Source: Acidobacteriota bacterium (GTDB lineage Bacteria > Acidobacteriota > Terriglobia > Acidiferrales > UBA7541). Taken from it: DNA of 39,339 bases. Shown piece by piece: positions 29,201 to 39,339 of the stretch; within the stretch, counting starts at the first letter, position 1; every line of letters starts with the position of its first letter. The stretch lies in the NCBI GenBank assembly GCA_027307115.1, contig DAHUXN010000005.1:1-39339 (forward strand), written 5' to 3'. The notes beneath the pieces are model-generated. The model was given only the letters and a program-made list of their open reading frames with translations, had not been told where the DNA came from and made no database searches. Made by a program: the position numbers and the translations under genes.

Positions 29201-30435
29201 AGAATGTCCCAGACAATTGCATCTTGCGCCTCCACCAATTCCTTGGCCTGCTTGATGGTGGTGCAGTGGCCCGCGGCTTCCAGGCGGTGATAGATGAATG
29301 GTTTGAAAAGCTCGAGCGCCATCTTCTTCGGCAGGCCGCACTGATGCAACTTCAGTTCGGGGCCGACGACGATGACGGAGCGGCCAGAATAGTCAACACG
29401 CTTGCCGAGCAAATTCTGGCGGAAGCGGCCCTGCTTGCCTTTGAGCGTGTCGGAAAGCGATTTGAGCGGGCGATTGTTCGTTCCGCGAAGCACGCGGCCG
29501 CGGCGGCCGTTGTCGAAGAGCGCGTCGACAGCTTCCTGCAGCATGCGCTTTTCGTTGCGGACGATCACGTCCGGCGCGTGAAGCTCCATCAACTTCTTCA
29601 GCCGGTTGTTGCGATTGATCACGCGGCGGTACAAATCATTCAAATCGGAGGTAGCGAAGCGGCCGCCATCCAGAGGCACGAGCGGGCGCAGCTCGGGCGG
29701 CAGCACCGGAATTACGTCGAGAATCATCCACTCCGGGCGGTTGCCGCTCTTGCGGAAGGACTCAACCACTTTCAGCCGCTTGGCGAATTTGATTCGCTTC
29801 TGCAGACTGGGGTCGGTCTTCATTTTCTCGCGCAGCTCTTCGGAGAGCTTTTCAATGTCCACGCGGCGCAGCAGTTCCTTGATGGCCTCGGCGCCCATGA
29901 TGGCGCGGTATTTGCCAGCGAATTCCTTCTGCAACTCGCGATGCTTGTCGTCGAGCAGCAATTCTTTCTCTTTGATTCCCGGCACTTCGCCCGGATCGAC
30001 GACCACGAACGCCTCGAAATAGAGGACCCGCTCGAGATCGCGCATGGAAATATCAAGCAGGTAGCCAATGCGGCTCGGCAGCCCCTTGAAAAACCAGACG
30101 TGCGAGCACGGCGAAGCCAGTTCGATGTGGCCCAGGCGCTCGCGACGCACTTTGCTGAGCGTGACTTCGACGCCGCACTTGTCGCAGATGACACCGCGAT
30201 GCTTCATGCGCTTGTACTTGCCGCACAGACATTCCCAGTCCGTCACCGGACCGAAAATTTTTGCGCAGAACAAGCCATCGCGTTCCGGCTTGAACGTGCG
30301 GTAATTGATGGTCTCCGGCTTGGTTACTTCGCCATGGGACCACGAACGGATTTTCTCAGGACTCGCCAGGCTGATGCGGATGGAATCGAAATCGGCAATC
30401 TGGCTGGCGCGGTCGTACGGGCTAGAACGGTACAA
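26236..30435 (-). CDS. rpoC: DNA-directed RNA polymerase subunit beta'
   Basis: This 1399-residue beta' subunit forms the catalytic cleft and clamp of RNA polymerase with RpoB. The zinc ribbon cysteines are C69, C71, C84 and C87. The catalytic NADFDGD is at 458-464 (D460, D462, D464), the same numbering as E. coli. The second zinc site ([13 protein letters not shown]) and the trigger-loop/bridge-helix segments, including [16 protein letters not shown], are present. The start is a TTG at 30435 with GGGAGG 7 nt upstream; it gives the family N-terminus MYRSSPYDR and the matching E. coli numbering. The frame is open to 30468, but those 11 codons lie in a palindrome. It follows rpoB by 72 bp. Long plus-strand frames over it are shadows. 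Confidence 0.98.
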   Translation of the reverse strand: MYRSSPYDRASQIADFDSIRISLASPEKIRSWSHGEVTKPETINYRTFKPERDGLFCAKIFGPVTDWECLCGKYKRMKHRGVICDKCGVEVTLSKVRRERLGHIELASPCSHVWFFKGLPSRIGYLLDISMRDLERVLYFEAFVVVDPGEVPGIKEKELLLDDKHRELQKEFAGKYRAIMGAEAIKELLRRVDIEKLSEELREKMKTDPSLQKRIKFAKRLKVVESFRKSGNRPEWMILDVIPVLPPELRPLVPLDGGRFATSDLNDLYRRVINRNNRLKKLMELHAPDVIVRNEKRMLQEAVDALFDNGRRGRVLRGTNNRPLKSLSDTLKGKQGRFRQNLLGKRVDYSGRSVIVVGPELKLHQCGLPKKMALELFKPFIYHRLEAAGHCTTIKQAKELVEAQDAIVWDILEEVIHQHPVLLNRAPTLHRLGIQAFEPVLVEGKAIRIHPLVCTAFNADFDGDQMAVHIPLSPEAQVEASVLMLSSHNILSPANGGPLAVPTQDMVLGIYYLTKSKPGAKGEGRAFGSIEEVILALETGEVELLTPIRLRYTGEVIDMTTAYDDQDVTHTEPVTLNKQFMQTTVGRAIFNDDLPAEMPFVNGLLKKKGTQQLCQYCYLRFGLEKTVQMLDKLKELGFFYATKAGLSIGISDMVIPGDKAKLVDTAEREVVKVQQQYLDGAITNGERYNKVIAIWSDVTEKVADEMFKALEVQDKEGTMNPIYVMADSGARGSKQQIRQLSGMRGLMAKPSGEVIETPITSNFREGLTVLQYFISTHGARKGLADTALKTADSGYLTRRLVDVAQDVIINEFDCGTADGIYVEPILEAGVEVEPLRDRVIGRVSLEKIKDYEGNVIVEINQEITEELANAIQAAGIERVKIRSVLTCESRRGVCARCYGRNLATGRFVEMGEAVGVIAAQSIGEPGTQLTMRTFHIGGTATRVTEQSKVEAKNNGFVKFIDLKVVEGRNKILISMNRSGLIAVVDEKGREKERYHVVYGARLKVDDGQPVTLGQVMVEWDPYTFSILTETGGTVQFKDLQPGITIEEQVDEVTGLSQLVVTLLPGDEKHQPMILVRDPQGRVRKKYLMPSRAHLMVADGDEVQPGDVLAKIPRETTKTKDITGGLPRVVELFETRKPKDPAVISEIDGVVKYGEIVKGMRRIFVESEDGGKVAKTIKEYSIPRGVHINVQEGERVRAGEPLIDGPLNPHDLLAVLGEKFTQAYLVNSVQEVYRLQGVNINDKHIETIVRQMMRWVKVEDVGDTMFLLEEQVDKFRFREENDHVIHDGNRPATGRPLLLGITKASLSTDSFISAASFQETTRVLTEAAISGKVDYLRGLKENVIMGRLIPAGTGLDRYRSVQLLTEVPREEPEAEEPQLTPEEAAALDFLRKDTDTIVEP

Positions 30436-30448
30436 GGGCGAACCTCCC

Positions 30449-30466
30449 GTCCCGGAAGTCCGGGAC
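30449..30466. promoter_or_regulatory. Perfect 18-bp palindrome before rpoC
   Basis: GTCCCGGAAGTCCGGGAC is a perfect inverted repeat with 8-bp arms and 2-bp centre. It ends one base from the GGGAGG ribosome-binding site of rpoC (30443-30448). In mRNA it would fold as a 7-bp stem with a 4-nt loop. A second hairpin, CTCCCG/CGGGGG around a T-rich loop, lies just upstream in the mRNA (plus 30482-30502). It may control rpoC translation or mark an RNA processing site. Confidence 0.55.
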
Positions 30467-30507
30467 AAAAATTCGTTGCAAGGCCCCCGAAAAAAAACCG
30501 GGAGCAG

Positions 30508-34944
<4,437 letters not shown>

Positions 34945-35025
34945 GGTTTACCTCATCCCTTCCGGGGCTAAACCGGACAAAAGCCGCAGTGACACCACAG
35001 CCTCGAGTCCGGGCAGGACGCGTGA

Positions 35026-35042
35026 CGAGGTCGAACACCTCG
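35026..35042. promoter_or_regulatory. Hairpin in the rplL-rpoB intergenic region
   Basis: The perfect 6-bp arms CGAGGT and ACCTCG enclose a 5-nt loop in the 158-bp gap between rplL and rpoB. There is no T-run, so it is not a full terminator. The same gap in E. coli holds an attenuator and an RNase III site, which makes a similar role here conceivable. Confidence 0.35.
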
Positions 35043-35102
35043 AAGAGGCACGCGCGTTGACGGAATCCTTTTTCGACGGGCGAATTCTCCGCGCCGGCCG
35101 CA

Positions 35103-35486
35103 CTACTTGACTTCGACCTTGGCTCCGGCGTCTTCGAACTTTTTCTTGATGGTGGCGGCTTCGTCCTTGTTGATGCCCTCTTTCACCGTCTTGGGCGCGC
35201 CGTCGACCAAATCCTTCGCTTCCTTCAGGCCGAGGCTGGTGACTTCGCGGACCGCCTTAATCACGTTGATCTTGTTCGCCCCGACTTCCGTGAGAACAAC
35301 GGTGAATTCCGTTTTCTCCTCCGCCGGTGCCGCGCCCGCTGCTCCGCCGCCGCCCGCTATCATTACGGGAGCCGCTGCCGCAGCCGAGACGCCGAATGTT
35401 TCTTCCATCTTCTTGACCAAGTCCGACGCTTCGAGAAGAGTCAAGCCCTTGATCTCGTCCAGTATCGATTCCACTTTGCTCGCCAT
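35103..35486 (-). CDS. rplL: 50S ribosomal protein L7/L12
   Basis: This 127-residue acidic stalk protein recruits translation factors to the ribosome. The N-terminal dimerisation domain (about 1-35, ending [10 protein letters not shown]), the Ala/Gly hinge (36-55) and the C-terminal factor-binding domain are all in place. The last contains the conserved [23 protein letters not shown] and the ending [19 protein letters not shown] is seen 11 nt or so before the ATG, followed by a second purine-rich run. It lies 61 bp behind rplJ, the usual order. Confidence 0.98.
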   Translation of the reverse strand: MASKVESILDEIKGLTLLEASDLVKKMEETFGVSAAAAAPVMIAGGGGAAGAAPAEEKTEFTVVLTEVGANKINVIKAVREVTSLGLKEAKDLVDGAPKTVKEGINKDEAATIKKKFEDAGAKVEVK

Positions 35487-35547
35487 TGCTTTTTCCTATC
35501 CTCCGTAAAGAAAATTAAGAAACTGTCTTGCCCGAAATCGTCCCGAA

Positions 35548-36120
35548 CTATTCCGGTTGCGCTGCAGGGACGGGCGTTTCCGCGCCGCCGCCCGAACCGA
35601 ACTTGTTGGCTTTCACTGCCTCACTGGTCACCACCGCCAGGTTGCGCGGCACGGCCGCCATCACCGAAGCAAGCCGCTGCGCCGGAGCGTTGAGCAGGAA
35701 CATCACTTTGCTGATCAGCTCTTCCTTGCTCGGCAATTGCGCCAGATGCTGGATTTCCTCAATCGAAACCACGCGCCCTTCCACCCAGCCCGCGCGGAAC
35801 TTAAATGCCGGAACGTCTTTCGCGACTTTCGTCAGCACTTTCGCAAGCGCGACCGGGTCCGCAGTGGTGTAGGCAATCGAATTCGTTCCTGCAAGATTCT
35901 TGAGTAGTTTCTCGGCAGGCGTGCCAGCGCCCGCGCGCTCTGCGATGGTGTTCTTCACCACTTCGTAATGCCCGCCCGCCTTTTCGACTGCGCGGCGAAG
36001 CTGCGTGTCCTGCTCGACGGTGATGCCCTGGAACGTCGAAAGAATCACGCTCGATACGTTCGCAAGCTCCGCGCGAAGCGAATCGGCCTTCACCACCTTC
36101 TCCGCCTTCTTCATTCCCAT
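35548..36120 (-). CDS. rplJ: 50S ribosomal protein L10
   Basis: This 190-residue protein anchors the L7/L12 stalk to 23S rRNA. It shows the N-terminal RNA-binding domain with YEVVKNTIAERA and the AYTTADPVALAKVLTKVAKD stretch, and the C-terminal helix LLNAPAQRLASVMAAVPRNLAVV that holds L7/L12 dimers. It ends in a Gly/Pro/Ala tail that is slightly longer than in E. coli. The ATG has AGGGAGC in front. An alternative ATG two codons later cannot be ruled out. The gap to rplA is only about 20 bp, so there is no room for the classical L10 leader just upstream. Confidence 0.97.
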   Translation of the reverse strand: MGMKKAEKVVKADSLRAELANVSSVILSTFQGITVEQDTQLRRAVEKAGGHYEVVKNTIAERAGAGTPAEKLLKNLAGTNSIAYTTADPVALAKVLTKVAKDVPAFKFRAGWVEGRVVSIEEIQHLAQLPSKEELISKVMFLLNAPAQRLASVMAAVPRNLAVVTSEAVKANKFGSGGGAETPVPAAQPE

Positions 36121-36141
36121 GCCAGGCTCCCTCGAATTCCG

Positions 36142-36849
36142 TTACGCCGCGGCCGCGGCTTCCACTTCCGCGTGGTCGATCAAAATCCCCGGTCCCATCG
36201 TGGAAGTAAGCGTGACGCGCCGGATGTATTTGCCCTTGGCCGTCGCGGGCTTCGCTTTCGACACCGCCCCGAGCAGCGCCAGCGCATTCTCCGCGAGCTT
36301 CTCCGCCGTGAAGCTGATTTTCCCAACGGGCGAGTGAATGATTCCCGTCTTGTCCAGACGGAACTCCACTTTTCCAGCCTTGATTTCTTGAACGGCTTTC
36401 GCGATGTCGAATGTCACGGTGCCCGTTTTCGGATTCGGCATCAAGCCGCGCGGGCCAAGCACTTTACCCAGCCGGCCGGCGGACTTCATCATGTCCGGCG
36501 TGGCAATCACCGCGTCATAATCCGTCCAGCCGCCCTGGATCTTCACGACCATGTCTTCGCCGCCAACGAAATCCGCGCCCGCTTCCTGCGCTTCCTTCAC
36601 TTTTTCGCCCGTGGCAATCACCAGCACGCGCTTCGATTTGCCGAGCCCGTTGGGCAGCACCACCGTGCCGCGCACCATCTGGTCCGATTGCTTCGGATCG
36701 ACTCCCAAATTAATCGACAGCTCGACCGTCTCGTCGAACTTGACGAAATGCGCCTTCTTCAAAAGCTCCGCAGCCTCGCCGAGCTTGTACGCGCGCGCTT
36801 CCACCAGCTTCCGCGCCTTTTCGATATTTTTACCGCCCGCCTTACTCAT
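36142..36849 (-). CDS. rplA: 50S ribosomal protein L1
   Basis: This 235-residue protein forms the L1 stalk that helps move deacylated tRNA from the E site; in many bacteria it also represses its own mRNA. The signature [35 protein letters not shown] is present, with the N-terminal [27 protein letters not shown] and the C-terminal [18 protein letters not shown]. Length is standard. It lies 36 bp after rplK in the operon. Confidence 0.98.
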   Translation of the reverse strand: MSKAGGKNIEKARKLVEARAYKLGEAAELLKKAHFVKFDETVELSINLGVDPKQSDQMVRGTVVLPNGLGKSKRVLVIATGEKVKEAQEAGADFVGGEDMVVKIQGGWTDYDAVIATPDMMKSAGRLGKVLGPRGLMPNPKTGTVTFDIAKAVQEIKAGKVEFRLDKTGIIHSPVGKISFTAEKLAENALALLGAVSKAKPATAKGKYIRRVTLTSTMGPGILIDHAEVEAAAAA

Positions 36850-36885
36850 TGCGCTCTCCTGCCCTTCGTTCTGTGCTCGTTTCTT

Positions 36886-37314
36886 CTATCCTTCGACTTC
36901 AATGCCCATATTGCGCGCCGTGCCCATCACTGTGCGGACCGCGGACTCCAGATTCGTCGTGTTCAGATCGACCAGCTTGGTCTTCGCGATGTCTTCCACT
37001 TGCTTGCGTGTGACCTTCGCCACTTTCGTGCGATTCGGCTCGGGCGAACCTTTCACGATTCCCGCGGCGCGCTTCAGTAGTTCTGACGCAGGCGGCGTCT
37101 TGGTGATAAACGTAAACGTGCGATCGCTGTAAATCGTCACCAGCACCGGAATGATCATTCCTTCCGGCTCTTTGTTCGTCTTGGCGTTGAACTGCTTGCA
37201 GAAATCCATGATGTTGACGCCCTGCGGGCCCAGCGCCGTGCCCACGGGCGGCGCAGGCGTCGCTTTAGACGCCGGCAATTGCAATTTCACCGTTGCTTGG
37301 ACTTTCTTTGCCAT
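36886..37314 (-). CDS. rplK: 50S ribosomal protein L11
   Basis: This 142-residue protein binds the GTPase-associated centre of 23S rRNA and is needed for the stringent response through RelA. It shows the N-terminal [34 protein letters not shown] with the proline pair bound by thiostrepton-type antibiotics, and the C-terminal RNA-binding domain ending [19 protein letters not shown]. Length matches the family exactly. It is 45 bp behind nusG. Confidence 0.98.
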   Translation of the reverse strand: MAKKVQATVKLQLPASKATPAPPVGTALGPQGVNIMDFCKQFNAKTNKEPEGMIIPVLVTIYSDRTFTFITKTPPASELLKRAAGIVKGSPEPNRTKVAKVTRKQVEDIAKTKLVDLNTTNLESAVRTVMGTARNMGIEVEG

Positions 37315-37359
37315 CTTGACTCCCTATGCGACTAAAAAACGAGCCGCCGCAGCGCCCCG

Positions 37360-37893
37360 CTACGCGACTTTCTCCACTTGCGCGAAATCCAGTTCCACCG
37401 GCGTCGAGCGCCCGAAAATCGTCACGCTGACTTTCAGCGTGCTGCGGTCGGAATTCACTTCCTCGACCACTCCCGTGAAATTCGCAAACGGGCCGTCGAC
37501 GATACGCACCGACTCGTTGCGGTCAAACGTCAGCTTCGGCCGCGGCTTTTCCGCCGTGGTGGTTGCGCGATTCAAAATGTTTTCGACTTCTTCGTCGCTG
37601 AGCGGCGTGGGCGTTTGCCCCGAACCGACGAAGCCCGTGACCCGCGGCGTCGAACGCACGACGTGCCATGTGTAGTCGTCCATATCCATCTCGACCAGCA
37701 AGTAGCCGGGATAGCACATCCGCGGCGAAACAATTTTCTTGCCGCCGCGCACCTCAACCACCGATTCCGTCGGAATGATCATCCGGCCGATTTTGTCCTG
37801 CAGGCCAAAAGCAGCCACGCGCCCTTCGAGGCTTTCCTTGACCTTTTTCTCAAAGCCCGAGTATGTGTGGACGATGAACCACTGCTTCGCCAT
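37360..37893 (-). CDS. nusG: Transcription termination/antitermination factor NusG
   Basis: This 177-residue factor binds the RNA polymerase clamp and links it to Rho and the ribosome. The NGN domain starts [18 protein letters not shown] and includes [16 protein letters not shown] and the TPRVTGFVG segment. The C-terminal KOW domain contains [19 protein letters not shown]. The open frame extends 71 residues upstream through secE, but the ATG at 37893, with AAGGAAG before it and the family N-terminus after it, is the true start. It lies 26 bp behind secE. Confidence 0.97.
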   Translation of the reverse strand: MAKQWFIVHTYSGFEKKVKESLEGRVAAFGLQDKIGRMIIPTESVVEVRGGKKIVSPRMCYPGYLLVEMDMDDYTWHVVRSTPRVTGFVGSGQTPTPLSDEEVENILNRATTTAEKPRPKLTFDRNESVRIVDGPFANFTGVVEEVNSDRSTLKVSVTIFGRSTPVELDFAQVEKVA

Positions 37894-37919
37894 GCTGCTT
37901 CCTTGTTGTTCTGTGTCGT

Positions 37920-38207
37920 TCAATGTTTGAAGTAATTCAGAACCAGAGTTTCCAGGTAGCTGAACGTCGAGTCCGTCAAAAGAAAAAACAGACCGAAGAA
38001 TGCCACGGTTACGATCACCACTCCCGTCATCGAAATCACGTCCTGCCGCGAAGGCCACACGACCTTGGACATTTCCGAGCGAACGTCGTGGAAAAACACC
38101 TTCCACCGCCGCGGATACTCGGCGATTTTTCGAAATGGCCCCGGGACCGATAGCGAAGACCCGGCGCCGCTTTCGCGTTCCTCTTTCAACTTTACCGCCT
38201 CTGTCAT
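37920..38207 (-). CDS. secE: Preprotein translocase subunit SecE
   Basis: This 95-residue small membrane subunit braces the SecYEG channel. The N-terminal 35 residues are polar and charged. Then comes the conserved amphipathic stretch FFHDVRSEMSKVVWPSRQDV, followed by a single membrane helix (about 63-85). This is the minimal one-helix form found in most bacteria. The ATG at 38207 follows a GGAAAG box; the open frame upstream runs into tRNA-Trp and is ignored. The gene lies between tRNA-Trp and nusG, the usual order. Confidence 0.95.
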   Translation of the reverse strand: MTEAVKLKEERESGAGSSLSVPGPFRKIAEYPRRWKVFFHDVRSEMSKVVWPSRQDVISMTGVVIVTVAFFGLFFLLTDSTFSYLETLVLNYFKH

Positions 38208-38280
38208 CAGTGTCTTTCCGCCCGCGAATCCCTGCCGCCGTATCGCTTCCCGCCTGCGCCCGCCGGCCGCGCTAAAAAAC

Positions 38281-38355
38281 TGGCAGGGGAGGAGGGATTT
38301 GAACCCCCACATCCGGTTTTGGAGACCGGCGGTCTACCGTTGAACCTACTCCCCT
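38281..38355 (-). tRNA. tRNA-Trp (CCA)
   Basis: The minus strand folds into a full cloverleaf. The acceptor arms AGGGGAG (5') and CTCCCCT (3') pair completely, and the anticodon arm CCGGT/ACCGG encloses loop CTCCAAA with anticodon CCA. A T-arm with GTTCAAAT is present, and the 3' CCA is encoded (plus 38281-38283). The gene sits in the tuf-secE operon, the common place for tRNA-Trp. Its 5' end is 2 nt from a REP-like palindrome. Confidence 0.96.
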
Positions 38356-38357
38356 TT

Positions 38358-38388
38358 ACCCTGAGTCCCGCAAAGCGGGGCGAAGGGT
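38358..38388. repeat. REP-like palindrome next to tRNA-Trp
   Basis: The outer arms ACCCT and AGGGT and the inner arms CCCGC and GCGGG (loop AAA) form a two-part hairpin separated by an asymmetric internal loop, GAGT opposite GCGA. The pattern CCCTGAG to CGAAGGG is shared, in opposite orientation, with the element at 38428-38455. Confidence 0.65.
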
Positions 38389-38427
38389 TTACCTTGTCTG
38401 CCGCGTCTCTTCCGAATCGTTTCGCCG

Positions 38428-38455
38428 ACCCTTCGAGCGCTCCGCACTCTCAGGG
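38428..38455. repeat. REP-like palindrome, inverted relative to 38358-38388
   Basis: It has the same outer frame on the other strand (ACCCTTCG to CTCAGGG) with a different inner stem, AG-GC opposite GC-CT around TCC. The stop codon of the GIY-YIG gene (38450-38452) lies inside it, formed by the CCCTGAG motif. Conserved ends with a variable centre are typical of REP families. Confidence 0.65.
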
Positions 38456-38749
38456 CAAGCCGGCGGTCTGGCAAAAGTTCCCTGACTTACCGGCACGGCC
38501 TGCCAATGCCAATTTCCTGCTGCGACTCCAACCTTTAACTTCTTTTTCTCTCCGCCGTGCAGCCTGCGCCGAACCACAGCATTCATTCCAAAGCAACTCC
38601 ACGGGCCGCCGCTTCGCTGTGAATGCTGGTCCAACTCCCCAATTATGCCGCTTCACTCTTTCGGCGACATCGCTCGCTATCCCTACGTATAGAGAGCCGT
38701 CGTTACACCGAACCATGTAACAGAACCAATCGCGTTCTTGCGCAGCCAT
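38450..38749 (-). CDS. Small GIY-YIG nuclease-domain protein
   Basis: This 99-residue protein consists of one GIY-YIG domain, the UvrC/YhbQ-like nuclease fold. The motifs are slightly divergent: CYMVRC stands for GIY with Y11, LYVG for YIG with Y21, followed by R31/R34, H35 in RHNWG, and the catalytic-type Glu in RRREKEVKGW (E68 or E70). All active-site positions appear filled, so it may be an active DNA endonuclease. The C-terminal 15 residues run into the REP-like repeat and look non-conserved. It interrupts the usual rpmG to tRNA-Trp spacing, 19 bp after rpmG, with only a weak ribosome-binding site. This suggests an acquired gene carried by the operon. Confidence 0.85.
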   Translation of the reverse strand: MAAQERDWFCYMVRCNDGSLYVGIASDVAERVKRHNWGVGPAFTAKRRPVELLWNECCGSAQAARRREKEVKGWSRSRKLALAGRAGKSGNFCQTAGLP

Positions 38750-38768
38750 AACACCGAAAAGCCGTCAG

Positions 38769-38918
38769 CTACTTTGTTTCCTTGTGCGGCGTGTGCTTCC
38801 GGCAGGTATTGCAAAACTTCGACGTCTCGAGCCGCTCCTGATGCTTCTTACGGTTCTTCATGGTCGTGTAGTTCCGGTTTTTGCACTCGCCACACTGCAA
38901 TGTAATGATTTCGCGCAT
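38769..38918 (-). CDS. rpmG: 50S ribosomal protein L33
   Basis: This 49-residue L33 starts [19 protein letters not shown] and has both zinc-ribbon cysteine pairs, CGEC and CNTC, so it is the zinc-binding (C+) form. The ending [10 protein letters not shown] is typical. The ATG follows AAAGGA. It sits 14 bp behind tuf and is the second gene of the operon in the window. Confidence 0.95.
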   Translation of the reverse strand: MREIITLQCGECKNRNYTTMKNRKKHQERLETSKFCNTCRKHTPHKETK

Positions 38919-38932
38919 GGTCCTTTACCCAG

Positions 38933-39339
38933 TTACTCGAGTATCTCGGTGACGGCGCCTGCTCCCACGGTGTGGCCGCCTTCGCGAATCGCGAAGCGCA
39001 AGCCCTTCTCCAGCGCCACCGGAGTGATCAGCTTTACTTCCACCGCCACATTGTCGCCCGGCATCACCATCTCCACTCCGTCCGGCAGCTCCGCCACCCC
39101 CGTCACGTCCGTCGTGCGGAAGTAAAACTGCGGCCGGTATCCCTTGAAAAATGGCGTGTGTCGTCCGCCCTCTTCCTTCGTCAATACGTACGCCTCCGCC
39201 TTGAACTTCGTGTGCGGCGTGATCGACCCGGGCTTGGCGATCACCTGCCCGCGCTCCACTTCGTCTTTTTCCGTGCCGCGCAGCAACAGTCCCACGTTGT
39301 CGCCTGCCATGCCTTCATCGAGCAGCTTGCGGAACATCT
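38933..39339 (-). CDS. tuf: Elongation factor Tu, C-terminal part
   Basis: This is about the last 135 residues of EF-Tu; the start and the whole GTPase domain lie beyond the right edge. Visible are the domain 2 segment [14 protein letters not shown] and the domain 3 features [37 protein letters not shown] and [18 protein letters not shown]. It delivers aminoacyl-tRNA to the ribosome. It is the most upstream gene of the minus-strand operon seen here. Confidence 0.98.
   Translation of the reverse strand, partial: MFRKLLDEGMAGDNVGLLLRGTEKDEVERGQVIAKPGSITPHTKFKAEAYVLTKEEGGRHTPFFKGYRPQFYFRTTDVTGVAELPDGVEMVMPGDNVAVEVKLITPVALEKGLRFAIREGGHTVGAGAVTEILE

Noticed and set aside
34945-35102. A strong internal promoter for rpoBC in the rplL-rpoB gap
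   Set aside because: No good pair of -35 and -10 boxes was found on the minus strand; only a hairpin is seen.
37894-38106. N-terminal extension of NusG by 71 residues
   Set aside because: The extension overlaps secE and has no similarity to NusG; a start with a ribosome-binding site lies at 37893.

Overview
The window reads as a chromosomal, mostly housekeeping segment of a GC-rich bacterium, most likely an acidobacterium. This rests on remembered resemblance of the RpoC N-terminus, the GlpX and GcdH types, and an ATP synthase operon that carries the F1 and stalk genes without atpB and atpE. No database search was possible, so the phylum is an inference. I see no prophage, insertion sequence or CRISPR array. 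The one accessory-looking insertion is a small GIY-YIG nuclease gene with two REP-like palindromes.

Left part (1-7600). A truncated RlmI-type rRNA methyltransferase is followed by a protein quality-control cluster, all on the plus strand: small heat-shock protein, ClpB disaggregase and HtpX-like membrane protease. Next come an unknown membrane-anchored coiled-coil protein, a strong bidirectional terminator, a tiny very basic protein on the minus strand, nagA from a divergent promoter region, and a glutaredoxin-like protein.

Middle (7700-26000). A minus-strand operon encodes ATP synthase b', b, delta, alpha, gamma, beta and epsilon; the first three genes overlap by 1-4 nt. Upstream, an intergenic region of about 540 bp holds two different pairs of direct repeats and leads into a plus-strand unit of glutaryl-CoA dehydrogenase, a secreted DUF711 protein, GlpX fructose-1,6-bisphosphatase and a 46-residue membrane peptide. 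A zinc-ribbon/XRE regulator faces the other way. An HD-domain hydrolase follows, then a tightly coupled trio of DUF721/DciA-like protein, gatC and gatA, joined by 4-nt overlaps. An AT-rich gap with nested inverted repeats precedes a small helix-turn-helix-like gene. A secreted hypothetical protein and a hybrid PAS sensor kinase with its own receiver domain close this part.

Right part (26200-39339). The conserved transcription/translation operon runs on the minus strand: tuf (5' end outside the window), rpmG, GIY-YIG gene, tRNA-Trp, secE, nusG, rplK, rplA, rplJ, rplL, rpoB, rpoC, ending in a strong terminator. Three things stand out. RpoB carries an N-terminal insertion of about 60 residues with eight cysteines. 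An 18-bp perfect palindrome sits just upstream of the rpoC ribosome-binding site, and rpoC starts with TTG. The GIY-YIG gene and a pair of inverted REP-like elements are wedged between rpmG and tRNA-Trp.

Several genes start with GTG or TTG (HD hydrolase, gatA, the small HTH gene, atpH, rpoC). Starts were chosen from ribosome-binding sites, overlaps and family alignment, so several are shorter than the longest open frame.
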